Position numbers and translations under genes: made by a program. Of a stretch of DNA of 64,000 bases, positions 14,842 to 24,145 are shown in pieces. Location: NCBI GenBank assembly GCA_021741145.1, contig JAIOYK010000028.1:1-64000 (forward strand). The letters are read 5' to 3'. Positions within the stretch are counted from its first letter, which is position 1, and each line of letters starts with the position of its first letter. The notes below the pieces were generated by a model. The model saw only the letters and a program-made list of their open reading frames with translations, made no database searches and was not told the DNA's origin. This stretch comes from Rhodospirillum sp. Its GTDB lineage: Bacteria > Pseudomonadota > Alphaproteobacteria > Rhodospirillales > Rhodospirillaceae.

Positions 14842-16025
14842 AATTGTTCGCTGGCGCTGGCGGTTTGGCCATTGGTGTGGGCCGGGCCGGGTTCATCCCC
14901 TCTCGAATCGTGGAATGGGACAGGTGGTGCTGTGATACGCTGCGGGAAAACCGCGCGGCGGGACTCGACTCCCTGCGCCATTGGCCCCTGCCCCAGGAAG
15001 GCGATGTCCGCTCCTTCACCTTCACGGACCTGGACGGGAAAATCGACATCGTCACGGGCGGTCCCCCGTGCCAACCCTTTTCCCTGGGCGGCAAACATCA
15101 AGCCCACGCCGATAAACGGGACATGTGGAGCGAAGCGGTCCGGGTTGTCCGGGAAACGAGACCCAAGGCCTTCCTTTTCGAGAATGTCAAAGGCCTCACG
15201 CGGGCGAGCTTCAACGCCTATTTTTCCTACATCCTCCGCCAGCTCACCCACCCCGAAATCGTTCGCGCCGAGGGAGAATCCTGGGACAGTCACTTCGCCC
15301 GGCTCGAGAAGCACTACAGCGCGGTGGGTTCGAACGGAACGGGCCTTGGCTATAACGTCGTGCACCGTGTTCTGAATGCCGCCGACTATGGTGTTCCTCA
15401 AAGACGAGAGCGCGTTCTTTTTGTCGGCTTCCGGTCCGATCTTGGCATTCAATGGTCTTTTCCCAGACCCACCCACTCCCGGGACGCCTTGCTTTGGGAT
15501 CAGGTCCGATCGGACCTCTACTGGGATCGACATCGTGTCTCCATGAAGGACCGGGCACTGGCCGAGAGGTTGTTCAATCGCGCCCGCAAACTCACCTCCC
15601 AGCCGGAGGAACGGCCCTGGCGAACCGTGCGGGACGCCATCTCCGACTTACCGGATCCGGAACATGAGTCCTTGGCGGCGTCCTCCCTGTTTTCGGACCA
15701 CCGCTTTCAAGCGGGAGCGCGCTCCTATCCGGGACATACGGGGAGCCCCTTCGATGAGCCCGCGAAAACACTGAAAGCCGGTGTCCATGGCGTGCCCGGA
15801 GGAGAAAACATGCTCGCCCGTCCCGACGGAAGCGTGCGGTATTTTTCCATCCGCGAAAGCGCCCGCCTCCAAACCTTTCCCGATGATTTTCGCTTTCATG
15901 GCGCCTGGAGCGAAACCATGAGACAAATGGGGAATGCCGTTCCCGTTTGTCTCGCGGAGGCGATCGCCAAGGCCGTGCACAAGACACTCCGACCCTTTGA
16001 AAAGGAATGCGTCGACCGAGAATAG
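14829..16025 (+). CDS. DNA (cytosine-5-)-methyltransferase
   Basis: A 398-residue C5-cytosine methyltransferase. Motif I is ELFAGAGGLAIG, motif IV GGPPCQPFS carries the catalytic Cys81, motif VI is ENVKG (118-122), motif VIII is QRRERV (191-196), motif IX is RESARLQTFPD and motif X GNAVP (368-372). The variable target-recognition region lies between VIII and IX, so the recognition sequence cannot be read off. No restriction endonuclease gene is adjacent, so it is either an orphan Dcm-like methylase or the remnant of a restriction-modification system. It overlaps vsr by 13 bases. Confidence 0.93.
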   Translation: MRSVELFAGAGGLAIGVGRAGFIPSRIVEWDRWCCDTLRENRAAGLDSLRHWPLPQEGDVRSFTFTDLDGKIDIVTGGPPCQPFSLGGKHQAHADKRDMWSEAVRVVRETRPKAFLFENVKGLTRASFNAYFSYILRQLTHPEIVRAEGESWDSHFARLEKHYSAVGSNGTGLGYNVVHRVLNAADYGVPQRRERVLFVGFRSDLGIQWSFPRPTHSRDALLWDQVRSDLYWDRHRVSMKDRALAERLFNRARKLTSQPEERPWRTVRDAISDLPDPEHESLAASSLFSDHRFQAGARSYPGHTGSPFDEPAKTLKAGVHGVPGGENMLARPDGSVRYFSIRESARLQTFPDDFRFHGAWSETMRQMGNAVPVCLAEAIAKAVHKTLRPFEKECVDRE

Positions 16026-16239
16026 GGACAGAGCGCCTAAAACCCGTCGATATGATGCATTTCTTCCGGAGCTCTGGGAGCTTTTTGAATGACCAAGGAC
16101 TGGCGGCGTCTCCGCGCGGGTGGCGTCGGTGGAGTCCGACCAGGAAACTCCCCGCGCGCCCGGCACCCCCTTCCTCCACGACGAACCGGACCTCCGCCAG
16201 ACCATCCCCGCGGGTACCGGATAAAGAGATCAAGAGACC

Positions 16240-17535
16240 ATGGCGCCTTCAGTCCCCGCCCCAGAGGCCACCGACCCCGTCGTGACCCGCCATCGGCACC
16301 TGGAACGCGTCGCCATGACCGCGCTGGATGCCGGACGGTTGCTCATGGAAAGCGGTGCCCGCTCGCATGTGATCCGGGACGGGGCGGCCCTGGTCGCTCG
16401 AGGCCTGGGCGCCGACCATGTCCATGTGCGGGCGGGTTATGCCTCCATCGGCATGACCGTGGGTTCCGGAACCACGACCATCACCCGCATGATGGGCGTG
16501 GGGCGCCATGGGGTGAACCAACGCCTCGACCGGCGTCTGCGCGCCTTCTGCGCCCGCGTCGACCGGCAAGGCATGACCGTCGACGCCGCCACGGCGGAAC
16601 TGGAGGCCCTCGCCCAGGACACCCACCGCCACCCCTGGCCCCTGGTGGCCCTGGCCGTGGGACTGGCCTGCGCCGCCTTCGCCCGCCTGCTGGGATGCGA
16701 TTGGCTGGCCATCGGCGCGGTCCTCCTGGCCAGCACGGTCGCCCAGGCCGGACGCCATGGCATGGCACGGTTGGCGCTCAGCCCCATTCTGGTCACCACC
16801 TTGACCGCGGGCGCCGCCGCCCTTCTCGCCGGAGCGGCCGCCCGGGCTCTGGGAAGTGGATCCCCCGATGGGGCCATGCTCGCCTCCATCCTGCTGCTGG
16901 TCCCCGGCGTGCCCCTGCTCAATGCGCAGATCGACATCATGGAAGGCTATCCGACCCTGGGGGCCGCCCGGGCGGTCAGTGGCGCCCTGATCCTGGTCTT
17001 CATCACCGTGGGCCTCTGGGGCGCCCGGGGGCTTCTCGGCCTCTCCCCCACATCAGGGTCGGAGAGTCTCCCGGACCTGAGTATGGGCTCGGATATGATC
17101 CTTGGCGCCATCGCCGCGGCCGGTTTTGGCGTGCTGTTCAATTTCGAGGTGTCCATGGTGGCCGCGGCCGCCCTGGTCGGCGCCCTGGGCCTGGCGGTCA
17201 GAGCCCTGGGACTCGGCCTGGACTGGGGACTGCCCGGAGCGTCCTTCCTCGCCGCGATCTCCGTCGGGCTGGCCCTGCGCCTGCTCCGGCTGGTCCACCC
17301 CGGGGCTGGGCTGGTCCTCGCCGTGGCGGGCTGCGTCCCGATGATTCCCGGAGGCAGCGCCGCCCAGGCCATCATGGGACTGTTCGCTCTGGCCGCCCCA
17401 ACTCCGCCGGATCCCCAACACCTGTTGGCCCTGACCGTGGAAAGTGGCTTGCGCGCCCTGATCACCCTGGGCGCCATCGGCGCGGGATTGACCTTGATCG
17501 CCACCTTGCCGAGGGGGAAAGCCTTTCCCGATTAG
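16240..17535 (+). CDS. Threonine/serine exporter family protein (ThrE)
   Basis: A 431-residue inner-membrane protein with the ThrE two-part layout. The N-terminal cytoplasmic half (ALDAGRLLMESGARSHVIRDG, then ASIGMTVGSGTTTITRM) is followed by about ten hydrophobic helices in two blocks, including ILLLVPGVPLLNAQIDIMEGY, which carries a conserved polar motif, and AGCVPMIPGGSAAQAIMGL. ThrE proteins export threonine and serine. The ATG at 16240 is preceded by AAGAGACC only. The 214-base space after the methyltransferase carries a weak hairpin (AGCTC/GAGCT followed by TTTTT near 16068-16086). The gene ends with a 4-base overlap into the convergent methyltransferase-like gene. Confidence 0.88.
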   Translation: MAPSVPAPEATDPVVTRHRHLERVAMTALDAGRLLMESGARSHVIRDGAALVARGLGADHVHVRAGYASIGMTVGSGTTTITRMMGVGRHGVNQRLDRRLRAFCARVDRQGMTVDAATAELEALAQDTHRHPWPLVALAVGLACAAFARLLGCDWLAIGAVLLASTVAQAGRHGMARLALSPILVTTLTAGAAALLAGAAARALGSGSPDGAMLASILLLVPGVPLLNAQIDIMEGYPTLGAARAVSGALILVFITVGLWGARGLLGLSPTSGSESLPDLSMGSDMILGAIAAAGFGVLFNFEVSMVAAAALVGALGLAVRALGLGLDWGLPGASFLAAISVGLALRLLRLVHPGAGLVLAVAGCVPMIPGGSAAQAIMGLFALAAPTPPDPQHLLALTVESGLRALITLGAIGAGLTLIATLPRGKAFPD

Positions 17536-18344
17536 GACGAATAGGGATCCGTCTCCAGCACTCCGCACAGGACCTTGTGACGCACGGACAGGGTTTTCCC
17601 CTCCTCCCCCTCCGGCGCCAGGGACCACCACCACCGGGGGCCATCCACCCGGGGCCGGACACCATGGAGCAAGTCGTAGCGGACCGCGCCGCCCGTCATC
17701 GCCGAATCCCGCTCCTCCCGCTCGAAATCGCTGAGCAGACAGACCGTGCCCCGGCCCCTCCCGAGACACTGGCCCAGCGCCGTCAGATGGGCCCGGATGA
17801 GGGCCTCGGCCACGGCGTCCTGGGTGGCCCGCGGCAGGCCATGGCGGTCCATCCAGATCCGGGGAGACATCGGGAGTTGGCTGAGCATATTCGAGGACAC
17901 AACGAGGTCGGCCTCCAGCGCCTCCGGTGGCAGGGGGGCGGGGTCGGCCACGGCGGGCGCGACCTTGGGATGGGCGGCCAGGGCCCCATGGACCCCCGTC
18001 ACGTCCCAAACGCGCCAATCCACGTTCCCCAACGTCCGGGCCTGGGCGCGCACCGCCCGGGGCACCACCAAATCCACCAAAAGCACCCGGTCGAATCGGG
18101 CGGCCAGCGCCTCCAGGGGAACCTCCAGCAACCAACCGGAGCCCAAAACCACCACCAGACCCCGCCCTGGGGTCTTCTCGGCCACCCGCAGCACGGCCTC
18201 CCGCGCCTTGGCCACGTGGTCGGACCAAGCCCGAGACAGGCGCTTGGCCCGGGCGCGCACGGCCACCAGTTCGTCCACGGCCCCCAGGCGTCGAGCCTCT
18301 GGCGCCGCGGGCATCAGGCGGGCTTCCAACCATTCCAGGAGCAT
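17532..18344 (-). CDS. Putative SAM-dependent methyltransferase
   Basis: A 270-residue soluble protein with a Rossmann-type core. GLVVVLGSGWLLEVPL (residue ~62 on) resembles motif I of class I methyltransferases. RVLLVDLV then gives the acidic end of strand 2, and ADLVVSSNMLSQLP a plausible motif IV. The N-terminal 60 residues are helical and Arg/Ala-rich. The C-terminus (GGAVRYDLLHGVRPRVDGPRWWWSL) may bind the substrate. The ATG at 18344 has GGAGGG 2-4 bases upstream, a short spacing. A 14-bp tandem repeat lies just upstream. I do not recognise the specific subfamily. Confidence 0.6.
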   Translation of the reverse strand: MLLEWLEARLMPAAPEARRLGAVDELVAVRARAKRLSRAWSDHVAKAREAVLRVAEKTPGRGLVVVLGSGWLLEVPLEALAARFDRVLLVDLVVPRAVRAQARTLGNVDWRVWDVTGVHGALAAHPKVAPAVADPAPLPPEALEADLVVSSNMLSQLPMSPRIWMDRHGLPRATQDAVAEALIRAHLTALGQCLGRGRGTVCLLSDFEREERDSAMTGGAVRYDLLHGVRPRVDGPRWWWSLAPEGEEGKTLSVRHKVLCGVLETDPYSS

Positions 18345-18360
18345 GTCCCTCCTTCGCTCC

Positions 18361-18454
18361 CCTTATTTGGCCCTCTTTATTTGGCCCTCTTTATTCGGCC
18401 CTCTTTATTCGGCGCTCTTTATTCGGCGCTCCTTATTCGGCCCTCCTTATTCGG
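18361..18454. repeat. 14-bp tandem repeat, 6.7 copies
   Basis: Units with the consensus CTTTATTCGGCCCT run without gaps from 18361 to 18454. Starts are at 18361, 18375, 18389, 18403, 18417, 18431 and 18445 (partial). Variation is confined to a few positions (TTTGG/TTCGG, GCCCT/GCGCT, CCTT/CTTT). It fills the space between two minus-strand genes, and the last copy supplies the stop codon (18447-18449) of the upstream secreted protein. It ends 16 bases before the methyltransferase-like start. Confidence 0.93.
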
Positions 18455-18950
18455 TATGCACGGGGCTTTCATCCTTGAGACGTTCGGTCATGTCGAGGAT
18501 CAGGGTCACCAGGAAGCGGCGGTACATGTCCAAGGCTTGGATGCCATACAAGCTGCCACAGGCGGGCACGCAGGCCGTGGGTTCGGTCTGAAGAACATAG
18601 AACATCTGGCCCAGAGGGTCGGAGACCCGCTGCAACAGGGCCGTGATGCCGCCGGGGCCAAAGGCGTCCGGGGCATAGAAGGTGTCGGCGAGGAAGGCCG
18701 CCACCTCCTTCAGGCAGGCGATCTCGCCATTCATGGCCGCCCGGATCTGCTCCGCGTCCCCGGTATCATAGGATTCGGACACGGCGTCGGTGCAGGCCCC
18801 CATGCGGTCGGGTACCGTATCGAGAAGTCGATAGGTGTCCGCGGTCAGCTCCGCCGCGCACGCCGGAACAACCGATAGAAGTTGGACAACACAAAGGGCG
18901 GCGACCACCCAAACCGCGCCAAAACGCGGAACCGTCATTCGATCGATCAT
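18447..18950 (-). CDS. Secreted protein of unknown function
   Basis: A 167-residue protein with a clear signal peptide (hydrophobic AVWVVAALCVVQLLSVVPA, cleavage likely after ACAA near residue 33). The mature part has several cysteines (ACTDAV, EIACLKEV, TACVPACGS) that may form disulfides in the periplasm. It is mostly helical and acidic. The start may be ATG at 18950 or four codons later. The stop codon lies within the 14-bp repeat array. I do not recognise the family. Confidence 0.65.
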   Translation of the reverse strand: MIDRMTVPRFGAVWVVAALCVVQLLSVVPACAAELTADTYRLLDTVPDRMGACTDAVSESYDTGDAEQIRAAMNGEIACLKEVAAFLADTFYAPDAFGPGGITALLQRVSDPLGQMFYVLQTEPTACVPACGSLYGIQALDMYRRFLVTLILDMTERLKDESPVHTE

Positions 18951-19042
18951 GTCGCGGTGTCTCCCCCGGGACGAGCGTCATTCCATTGCCCCGGCACGCG
19001 CCGGTCCTTGGTTCCCCCCTCCCCCGGGAAGGGTCTGGACCG

Positions 19043-20971
19043 TTAGCGACGCCCGAACAGGCGTTCGATATCACCCAACTTTAACTCAACATAGGTCGGT
19101 CGACCATGGTTGCATTGCCCAGAGCGGGGCGTTCGCTCCATATCGCGCAAGAGGGCGTTCATTTCCTCCACCCGCAGACGCCGCCCGGCGCGGACGGAGC
19201 CATGGCAGGCCATGGTCGCCACCACATGACCCATGCGGTCCTGGAGCACCTGAGCCGTCCCCCATTCCGCCAGCCCATCGGCCAGGTCGCGGACCAACCC
19301 CTTCACGTCCGTATCCCCCAACAGGGCGGGAACCTCGCGCACCACCACCGCGCCGGAACCGAAGCCTTCCAGGGCCAATCCCAGCTTGCCCAGGTCCTCC
19401 GCCACTTCCACCAGCCGTTCGGCGGCGGCTTCGTCCAATTCCACCACCTCGGGCAGGAGAAGCATCTGACTTTTCACCCGCCCCTCGCCTTCCAGGGCGG
19501 CGTTCATGCGCTCCATGACCAGCCGTTCATGGGCGGCGTGCTGGTCGACGATGACCAGCCCCGTCTCCGTCTGGGCAATGATATAGGTATCGTGGATCTG
19601 CCCCCGGGCCGCGCCCAGGGGATGGGCCCGCGAATCGGGAACCGGCGCGGGCGCCAAATCCGCCTCCCCCGCCATGGCCGGACCCCAAGGAGCCCGGGAG
19701 AGGGAATGGAGGGACCCCACGGGTCGCGACTCGCCCAGCCCCCCAGCCCCGTCCCAAGACGCGGGAGCCTGGGCCTCATAGGCCAATTGGCGCTCGGCGG
19801 CGCTGGGGTGCTGGCCCCGATAGGATCCCGCGCCCCAGGGCAGGCGGACCCCGGACTGGACCGGTGCGTTGCCCAAGGCACCCAGCCCCTCCCCGGGACG
19901 CGGAGCGCCCAGCCCCTCGCCAAGCCGAAGGGAGGCGAGCGCCGCGTCCGACACCGAGGAACTGGCCCGATGCCCGGCTTCGGCCAGGGCATGGCGGATA
20001 GCGCCGACGATCAACCCGCGTACCAGGGCCGGGTCGCGGAAACGCACCTCCGCCTTGGCCGGATGGACGTTCACGTCCACCAACTCCGGCGGCAGGTCCA
20101 GATAGAGGGCGACGACCGCATGGCGGTCATGGGCCAGCACATCCCGGTAGGCGCCCTTGACCGCCCCATGGAGCAGCTTGTCCCGCACCGGGCGGCCGTT
20201 GACAAAGAGATATTGCCCGGCGCTGGTGGCCTTATTGAAGGTGGGCAGGGCCACATGGCCGGTCAGGCGAATCCCCTCGCGCTCGGCGTCGAGGGCCAGG
20301 GCGTTGTCGGCGAAGTCCCGCCCCAGAATGCCACCCAACCGGATCAGCCGGGCCTCGAACAGCTCCCCTTGGGCGGCGGAAAGGCGGATCCGCTGCCGGG
20401 TGCCATCCGACAGGGTAAACCCCACCTCTGGATGGGCCATGGCCAGGCGGTTGACCACATCCACGGCATGGGTCATTTCCGTGGTCGGCGCCTTGAGGAA
20501 TTTCAACCGGGCCGGAGTGGCATAGAACAGGTCGCGGACCTCGATCCTTGTGCCTTCGGGATGGCTGGCCGGTTCGACCTCGCCCTTGGCACCGCCCTCG
20601 ACGGTCAAGCTCCAGGCGGAGTCGGCCCCCGTGGTGCGGCTGGTCAGGGTCACCCGCGCCACGGATCCGATGGAGGGCAAAGCCTCCCCCCGGAAGCCCA
20701 AGGTGTGGATGTTCAGCAGATCCTCGCCGGGCAACTTGGAGGTGGCATGGCGTTCCACGCAGAGGGCCAGTTCGTCGGGCGACATGCCCCGCCCGTCATC
20801 GACCACAAGGATGCGCGCCCGGCCCCCGTCGCCCATGGTCACATCCACCCGGGTCGCCCCGGCGTCGATGGCGTTCTCCACCAGTTCCTTCACGGCCGAG
20901 GCCGGGCGCTCCACCACCTCGCCCGCGGCGATGCGGTTGACCAGGGTGGGCGGCAGAAGGCGAATCGACAT
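19043..20971 (-). CDS. mutL: DNA mismatch repair protein MutL
   Basis: A 642-residue MutL, the ATPase that links MutS mismatch recognition to strand cleavage. The GHKL ATPase motifs are present: [18 protein letters not shown] and [12 protein letters not shown]. The C-terminal domain carries [12 protein letters not shown] (DQHA at 476-479), matching the endonuclease metal motif DQHA-X2-E-X4-E. It also has CNHGR (620-624) and the terminal FGR. So this MutL probably nicks DNA itself. The middle is a Pro/Gly-rich linker. I chose the ATG at 20971 to match the family start MSIRLLPP; ATGs at 20977, 20983 and 21001 are alternatives, and none has a good ribosome-binding site. Confidence 0.95.
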   Translation of the reverse strand: MSIRLLPPTLVNRIAAGEVVERPASAVKELVENAIDAGATRVDVTMGDGGRARILVVDDGRGMSPDELALCVERHATSKLPGEDLLNIHTLGFRGEALPSIGSVARVTLTSRTTGADSAWSLTVEGGAKGEVEPASHPEGTRIEVRDLFYATPARLKFLKAPTTEMTHAVDVVNRLAMAHPEVGFTLSDGTRQRIRLSAAQGELFEARLIRLGGILGRDFADNALALDAEREGIRLTGHVALPTFNKATSAGQYLFVNGRPVRDKLLHGAVKGAYRDVLAHDRHAVVALYLDLPPELVDVNVHPAKAEVRFRDPALVRGLIVGAIRHALAEAGHRASSSVSDAALASLRLGEGLGAPRPGEGLGALGNAPVQSGVRLPWGAGSYRGQHPSAAERQLAYEAQAPASWDGAGGLGESRPVGSLHSLSRAPWGPAMAGEADLAPAPVPDSRAHPLGAARGQIHDTYIIAQTETGLVIVDQHAAHERLVMERMNAALEGEGRVKSQMLLLPEVVELDEAAAERLVEVAEDLGKLGLALEGFGSGAVVVREVPALLGDTDVKGLVRDLADGLAEWGTAQVLQDRMGHVVATMACHGSVRAGRRLRVEEMNALLRDMERTPRSGQCNHGRPTYVELKLGDIERLFGRR

Positions 20972-21046
20972 GGGCATCGACATGGGGGGGGAGCGGTCCA
21001 TGGGTCTCGAGGAAACGAAGGAGCGCGCCCACCCTAAATCTGGTGT

Positions 21047-22690
21047 TCAGGCGTCGCGCATCTGTCTATATAGCGCGATTAGGCCAGTGGTGGAAGAGTC
21101 GTGCCGGGGAGTCTTGGTGCTGTCCTCCAACTCCGGCAGGATGGCCTTCGCCAATTGCTTGCCCAACTCGACGCCCCATTGGTCATAGGCGTTGATGTTC
21201 CAGACCGTGGCCTGGACATGGATCTTGTGCTCATAGAGCGCGATGAGCATGCCCAGCGTCCGCGGATCGACCGTCTTCACCAGAATGGCGTTGGAGGGGC
21301 GATTGCCGGGGAAGACCTTGTGGGGCACCAGGGCCTCCAACGCGGCGCCGGTCATGCCCTGGGCTTCCAGCTCGGCCCGGGCCTCGGCCTCGGTCTTGCC
21401 CGTCATCAGCGCCTCGGTCTGGGCGAGGAAGTTGGACAGCAAGATGGCGTGGTGCTTGCCCACGGGATTGTGGCTCTGGGCCGGGGCGATGAAGTCGCAG
21501 GGGATCAGATGCGTCCCCTGGTGGATGAGTTGGTAGAAGGAATGTTGACCGTTGGTGCCGGGCTCGCCGAAGAGGATGGCGCCGGTGTTCCAGGTCACCG
21601 CCTGGCCCTCCAGGGTCACGCGCTTGCCGTTGCTCTCCATATCGGCCTGCTGAAGGTAGGCGGGCAGGCGGTGGAGGTACTGGTCATAGGGCAGGACCGC
21701 ATGGGCGCTCGCCCCCAGAAAGTCCGTGTACCAGACACCGAGCAGGGCCAGAAGGACCGGCATGTTTTTGTCGAGCGGCGCGGTCTTGAAATGGACATCC
21801 ATGGCATGGGCGCCGTCGAGCAGCTCCTGGAAGCGCCCAAACCCGACGGACAGGGCGATGGGCAGACCGATCGCCGACCAGAGGGAGTAGCGCCCTCCGA
21901 CCCAGTCCCAGAAGCCGAACATGTTGTCCGTGTCGATGCCGAAGGCCGAGACGGCCTCCCCATTGGTCGAGAGGGCGGCGAAATGCCTGGCGACGGCGTC
22001 CTCGCCCAGGGCCTTGGTCAGCCAGTCGCGGGCCGTGTGGGCGTTGGTCAGGGTCTCCTGGGTGGTGAAGGTTTTGGACGCCACCAGGAACAGGGTGGTC
22101 TCCGGGTCAAGGCCCTTGAGGGTCTCGGCCATATGGGTCCCGTCGACATTGGAAACGAAGCGGACGGTCAGTCCGGGCTTGGCGTAGGCCTTGAGCCCCT
22201 CGACCACCATGACCGGTCCCAGATCGGAGCCACCGATGCCGATATTCACCACATCCGTGATGGTTTTGCCGGTGGCCCCGGTCCAGGCCCCGGAGCGCAC
22301 CGCCTCGCTGAAGGTCTTCATGCGGGCCAGCACGTCCTTGATGGCGGGCTTCACGTCGACACCATCGACTAGGACGGGATCATCGGTCGGGTCGCGGAGC
22401 GCCACATGGAGAACGGCCCGGTCCTCGGTGGTGTTGATATGGACGCCCCCGAACATGGCGTCGCGGCGCGCCTCGACCCCGGCGTCCCGGGCCAGATCCA
22501 GAAGCAAACCCAAGGTTTCCGGCGTGATCCGGTTCTTGGAGTAGTCCAGGACCATGTCCTCGATCCGGAGACTGAACCGGTCGAACCGCCGCGGATCCGC
22601 GTCGAACAGATCGCGCATCCGCAACGGCGCCACGGCCTTGGCATGGTCGGCCAAGGCCGCCCAGGAGGGAGACAGGATGGGATCGGGCAT
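21047..22690 (-). CDS. pgi: Glucose-6-phosphate isomerase
   Basis: A 547-residue Pgi, which interconverts glucose 6-phosphate and fructose 6-phosphate. Landmarks: [15 protein letters not shown] (phosphate site), [39 protein letters not shown] (signature 1) and the late GVELGKQLA segment (signature 2) with its conserved Lys. The ATG at 22690 is chosen because AAAGGA lies 8 bases upstream; an upstream ATG would add 23 residues outside the family. It lies just upstream of mutL on the same strand (75 bases), so the two may be co-transcribed. Confidence 0.96.
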   Translation of the reverse strand: MPDPILSPSWAALADHAKAVAPLRMRDLFDADPRRFDRFSLRIEDMVLDYSKNRITPETLGLLLDLARDAGVEARRDAMFGGVHINTTEDRAVLHVALRDPTDDPVLVDGVDVKPAIKDVLARMKTFSEAVRSGAWTGATGKTITDVVNIGIGGSDLGPVMVVEGLKAYAKPGLTVRFVSNVDGTHMAETLKGLDPETTLFLVASKTFTTQETLTNAHTARDWLTKALGEDAVARHFAALSTNGEAVSAFGIDTDNMFGFWDWVGGRYSLWSAIGLPIALSVGFGRFQELLDGAHAMDVHFKTAPLDKNMPVLLALLGVWYTDFLGASAHAVLPYDQYLHRLPAYLQQADMESNGKRVTLEGQAVTWNTGAILFGEPGTNGQHSFYQLIHQGTHLIPCDFIAPAQSHNPVGKHHAILLSNFLAQTEALMTGKTEAEARAELEAQGMTGAALEALVPHKVFPGNRPSNAILVKTVDPRTLGMLIALYEHKIHVQATVWNINAYDQWGVELGKQLAKAILPELEDSTKTPRHDSSTTGLIALYRQMRDA

Positions 22691-23039
22691 GGGGAGGTTC
22701 CTTTGGGGGGAGGCGGGAGGGGGGGAAGAGAGGATAGCGCATATGGGCCTTTCTGGCACCCGCCAGGATAGGGACCGCTTGTCGGATTAAATCCATCCTT
22801 CCGCGCGTGATAGAGTGATCGATCATCCCGTGCGCCCGCGCCAACATCACATGCCCTGGACGATTTTCAGAAAACCTGGACGGACTCGTCCCTTTCAGTC
22901 AATCCACACTCAACCTTGATATCCTCTTCGGATACGAGGCTATATCAACGGAGAGCCTGTCACGGAACTTTCGGCGCTGGGTATGGAGGCGAGGGCATCG
23001 ACCCAAACGACGGTTTCCGCCAGCCTTTTGGAAAATTAT

Positions 23040-23082
23040 AGTGAAACTGGATCAGCTTGAGTCAAGCTGGCCCAGTTTCACT
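23040..23082. repeat. 43-bp near-perfect palindrome (P1)
   Basis: AGTGAAACTGG (23040-23050) pairs with CCAGTTTCACT (23072-23082), and the inner CAGCTTGA (23053-23060) pairs with TCAAGCTG (23062-23069) around a single G. Only the two-base AT/GC pair interrupts the symmetry. AT-rich flanks (AAAATTATA and TATAAATTTT) extend it loosely. Confidence 0.9.
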
Positions 23083-23097
23083 CTCATCTTATAAATT

Positions 23098-23161
23098 TTA
23101 GTGTGCCTTCGAGGCCAAGTTGGGCCAAGGCGTGGCCCAACTTGATCTCGGAGCACTCTAA
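23098..23161. repeat. 64-bp imperfect palindrome (P2)
   Basis: The core is AAGTTGGGCCA (23117-23127), loop AGGCG, TGGCCCAACTT (23133-23143). CGAG (23110) pairs with CTCG (23147) outside it, and the outer arms TTAGTGTGC and GCACTCTAA are complementary with one mismatch. It lies 15 bases after P1. Its edges (AGTG ... CACTCTAAT) resemble those of P1 (AGTG ... CACTCTCAT). Confidence 0.85.
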
Positions 23162-23234
23162 TGCCTACACAAAAGACCGAGTGCACTGGCCAATGAATTT
23201 TTTGAAAGTGTCGGCGCACGAGACCGGGGATCGC

Positions 23235-24131
23235 ATGAGATATAGCATCGATGAATTACTTGCACTGGTGGCTGTCGTGGAGCTGAACAGCTTTTCTCTG
23301 GCCGCTCAAAAACTCAATATTACGCAGCCGGCGCTTTCCAGACGAATATCAAACATAGAAGATAATATAGGCGATAAACTTCTTGTAAGAAGCAAGAAAA
23401 AAATAGAACCAACAAAAATAGGATACAGATTTTACAATATAGCAAAGCGGTTGGTTATCGAGTTTCAGAGCACGGAAGCGGAATTGCTGACCATAAAGGA
23501 CGACGACACCGGAAAAGTCTCCATTTCCATCAACATGACTTGGTGTAGCGTGATCATCCCGACCGTGGTCGAGAGGTTTCGACAGCTCTACCCGAATTAC
23601 ACTTTAAATATCATTGAAGGTTCCAGCTCTCTCGCGGTCAAGAAAGTCTACGACGGTGAAGTCGATCTGGGCGTCACCCATAAACCAAAAAGGCTCTACG
23701 GCGTGGACTTCGAGCCGATTCTGAATGAAGAATTCCTTGTCGCCTGCCACAGGGACCATCCCCTGGCGGCCCTGGAGGTCATCCCGTCGGCGGAACTGAA
23801 AAAGCATGTTTGGATGCGTCTGCTACGCGACGAACTCTTCTCCTCGCTTGACTGGATCGCGTTCGATGGCGCCTCCAATTTCCCTGACACCTTGGTGAAC
23901 GCGAACCACTACGTCACAATCCTCCGCCTGGTGGACAGCAATTTAGGGGTAACCATTCTCCCCCGCATGGCCATCCACCAGTTTAAGGGAGAGAACATTG
24001 TCCTGCGATCGTTCGCCGAGCCCATGATCCGCCGAATGGTTGGCGTGCTGACCAAACAGAAGCGCGATCTCTCCCCCGCCGCGGAGAAGCTGAACGGCAT
24101 CATTCGCGAGGTTCTCGCAAGCTATCGGTAG
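23235..24131 (+). CDS. LysR-family transcriptional regulator (AT-rich)
   Basis: A 298-residue LysR-type regulator. The DNA-binding domain reads LLALVAVVELNSFSLAAQKLNITQPALSRRISNIEDNIGDKLLVRSK, with a normal helix-turn-helix. The effector domain starts near GKVSISINMTWCSVIIPTVVERF. The ATG at 23235 follows GGGGA by 5 bases; codons upstream in the frame lie in the palindrome region. The first ~250 bases of the gene are clearly AT-richer than the surroundings, a sign of transfer. It is convergent with the esterase-TctAB-TctC genes and is the likely regulator of that uptake system. Confidence 0.88.
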   Translation: MRYSIDELLALVAVVELNSFSLAAQKLNITQPALSRRISNIEDNIGDKLLVRSKKKIEPTKIGYRFYNIAKRLVIEFQSTEAELLTIKDDDTGKVSISINMTWCSVIIPTVVERFRQLYPNYTLNIIEGSSSLAVKKVYDGEVDLGVTHKPKRLYGVDFEPILNEEFLVACHRDHPLAALEVIPSAELKKHVWMRLLRDELFSSLDWIAFDGASNFPDTLVNANHYVTILRLVDSNLGVTILPRMAIHQFKGENIVLRSFAEPMIRRMVGVLTKQKRDLSPAAEKLNGIIREVLASYR

Positions 24132-24145
24132 GAGGGGGGAGAGGG

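Larger units (their letters stand above)
22691..23234. other. Gene-free interval with two large palindromes
   Basis: The 544 bases between pgi and the LysR gene hold no credible coding frame. The first 340 bases include the divergent promoter space and show nothing specific. The last 200 bases become AT-rich and contain the two palindromes listed separately. Base composition changes abruptly here relative to the pgi side. Confidence 0.6.

Noticed and set aside
14413-16025. A full restriction-modification system
   Set aside because: No restriction endonuclease gene lies within several kilobases, and the vsr gene explains the neighbour.
18361-18454. CRISPR array
   Set aside because: The 14-bp repeat is gapless, has no spacers and no cas genes nearby.
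16089-18878. Plus-strand frame of about 929 codons over the ThrE, methyltransferase and secreted-protein genes
   Set aside because: It crosses genes on both strands and an intergenic repeat and has a low-complexity Arg/Pro/Gly sequence.
19106-21037. Plus-strand frame of 643 codons opposite mutL
   Set aside because: Fully antisense to mutL, whose motifs are intact.
23110-23150. Integron attC site suggested by GTTGGGC and GCCCAAC
   Set aside because: The core sites are in the wrong order and lie inside, not at the ends of, the palindrome; no integrase is present.
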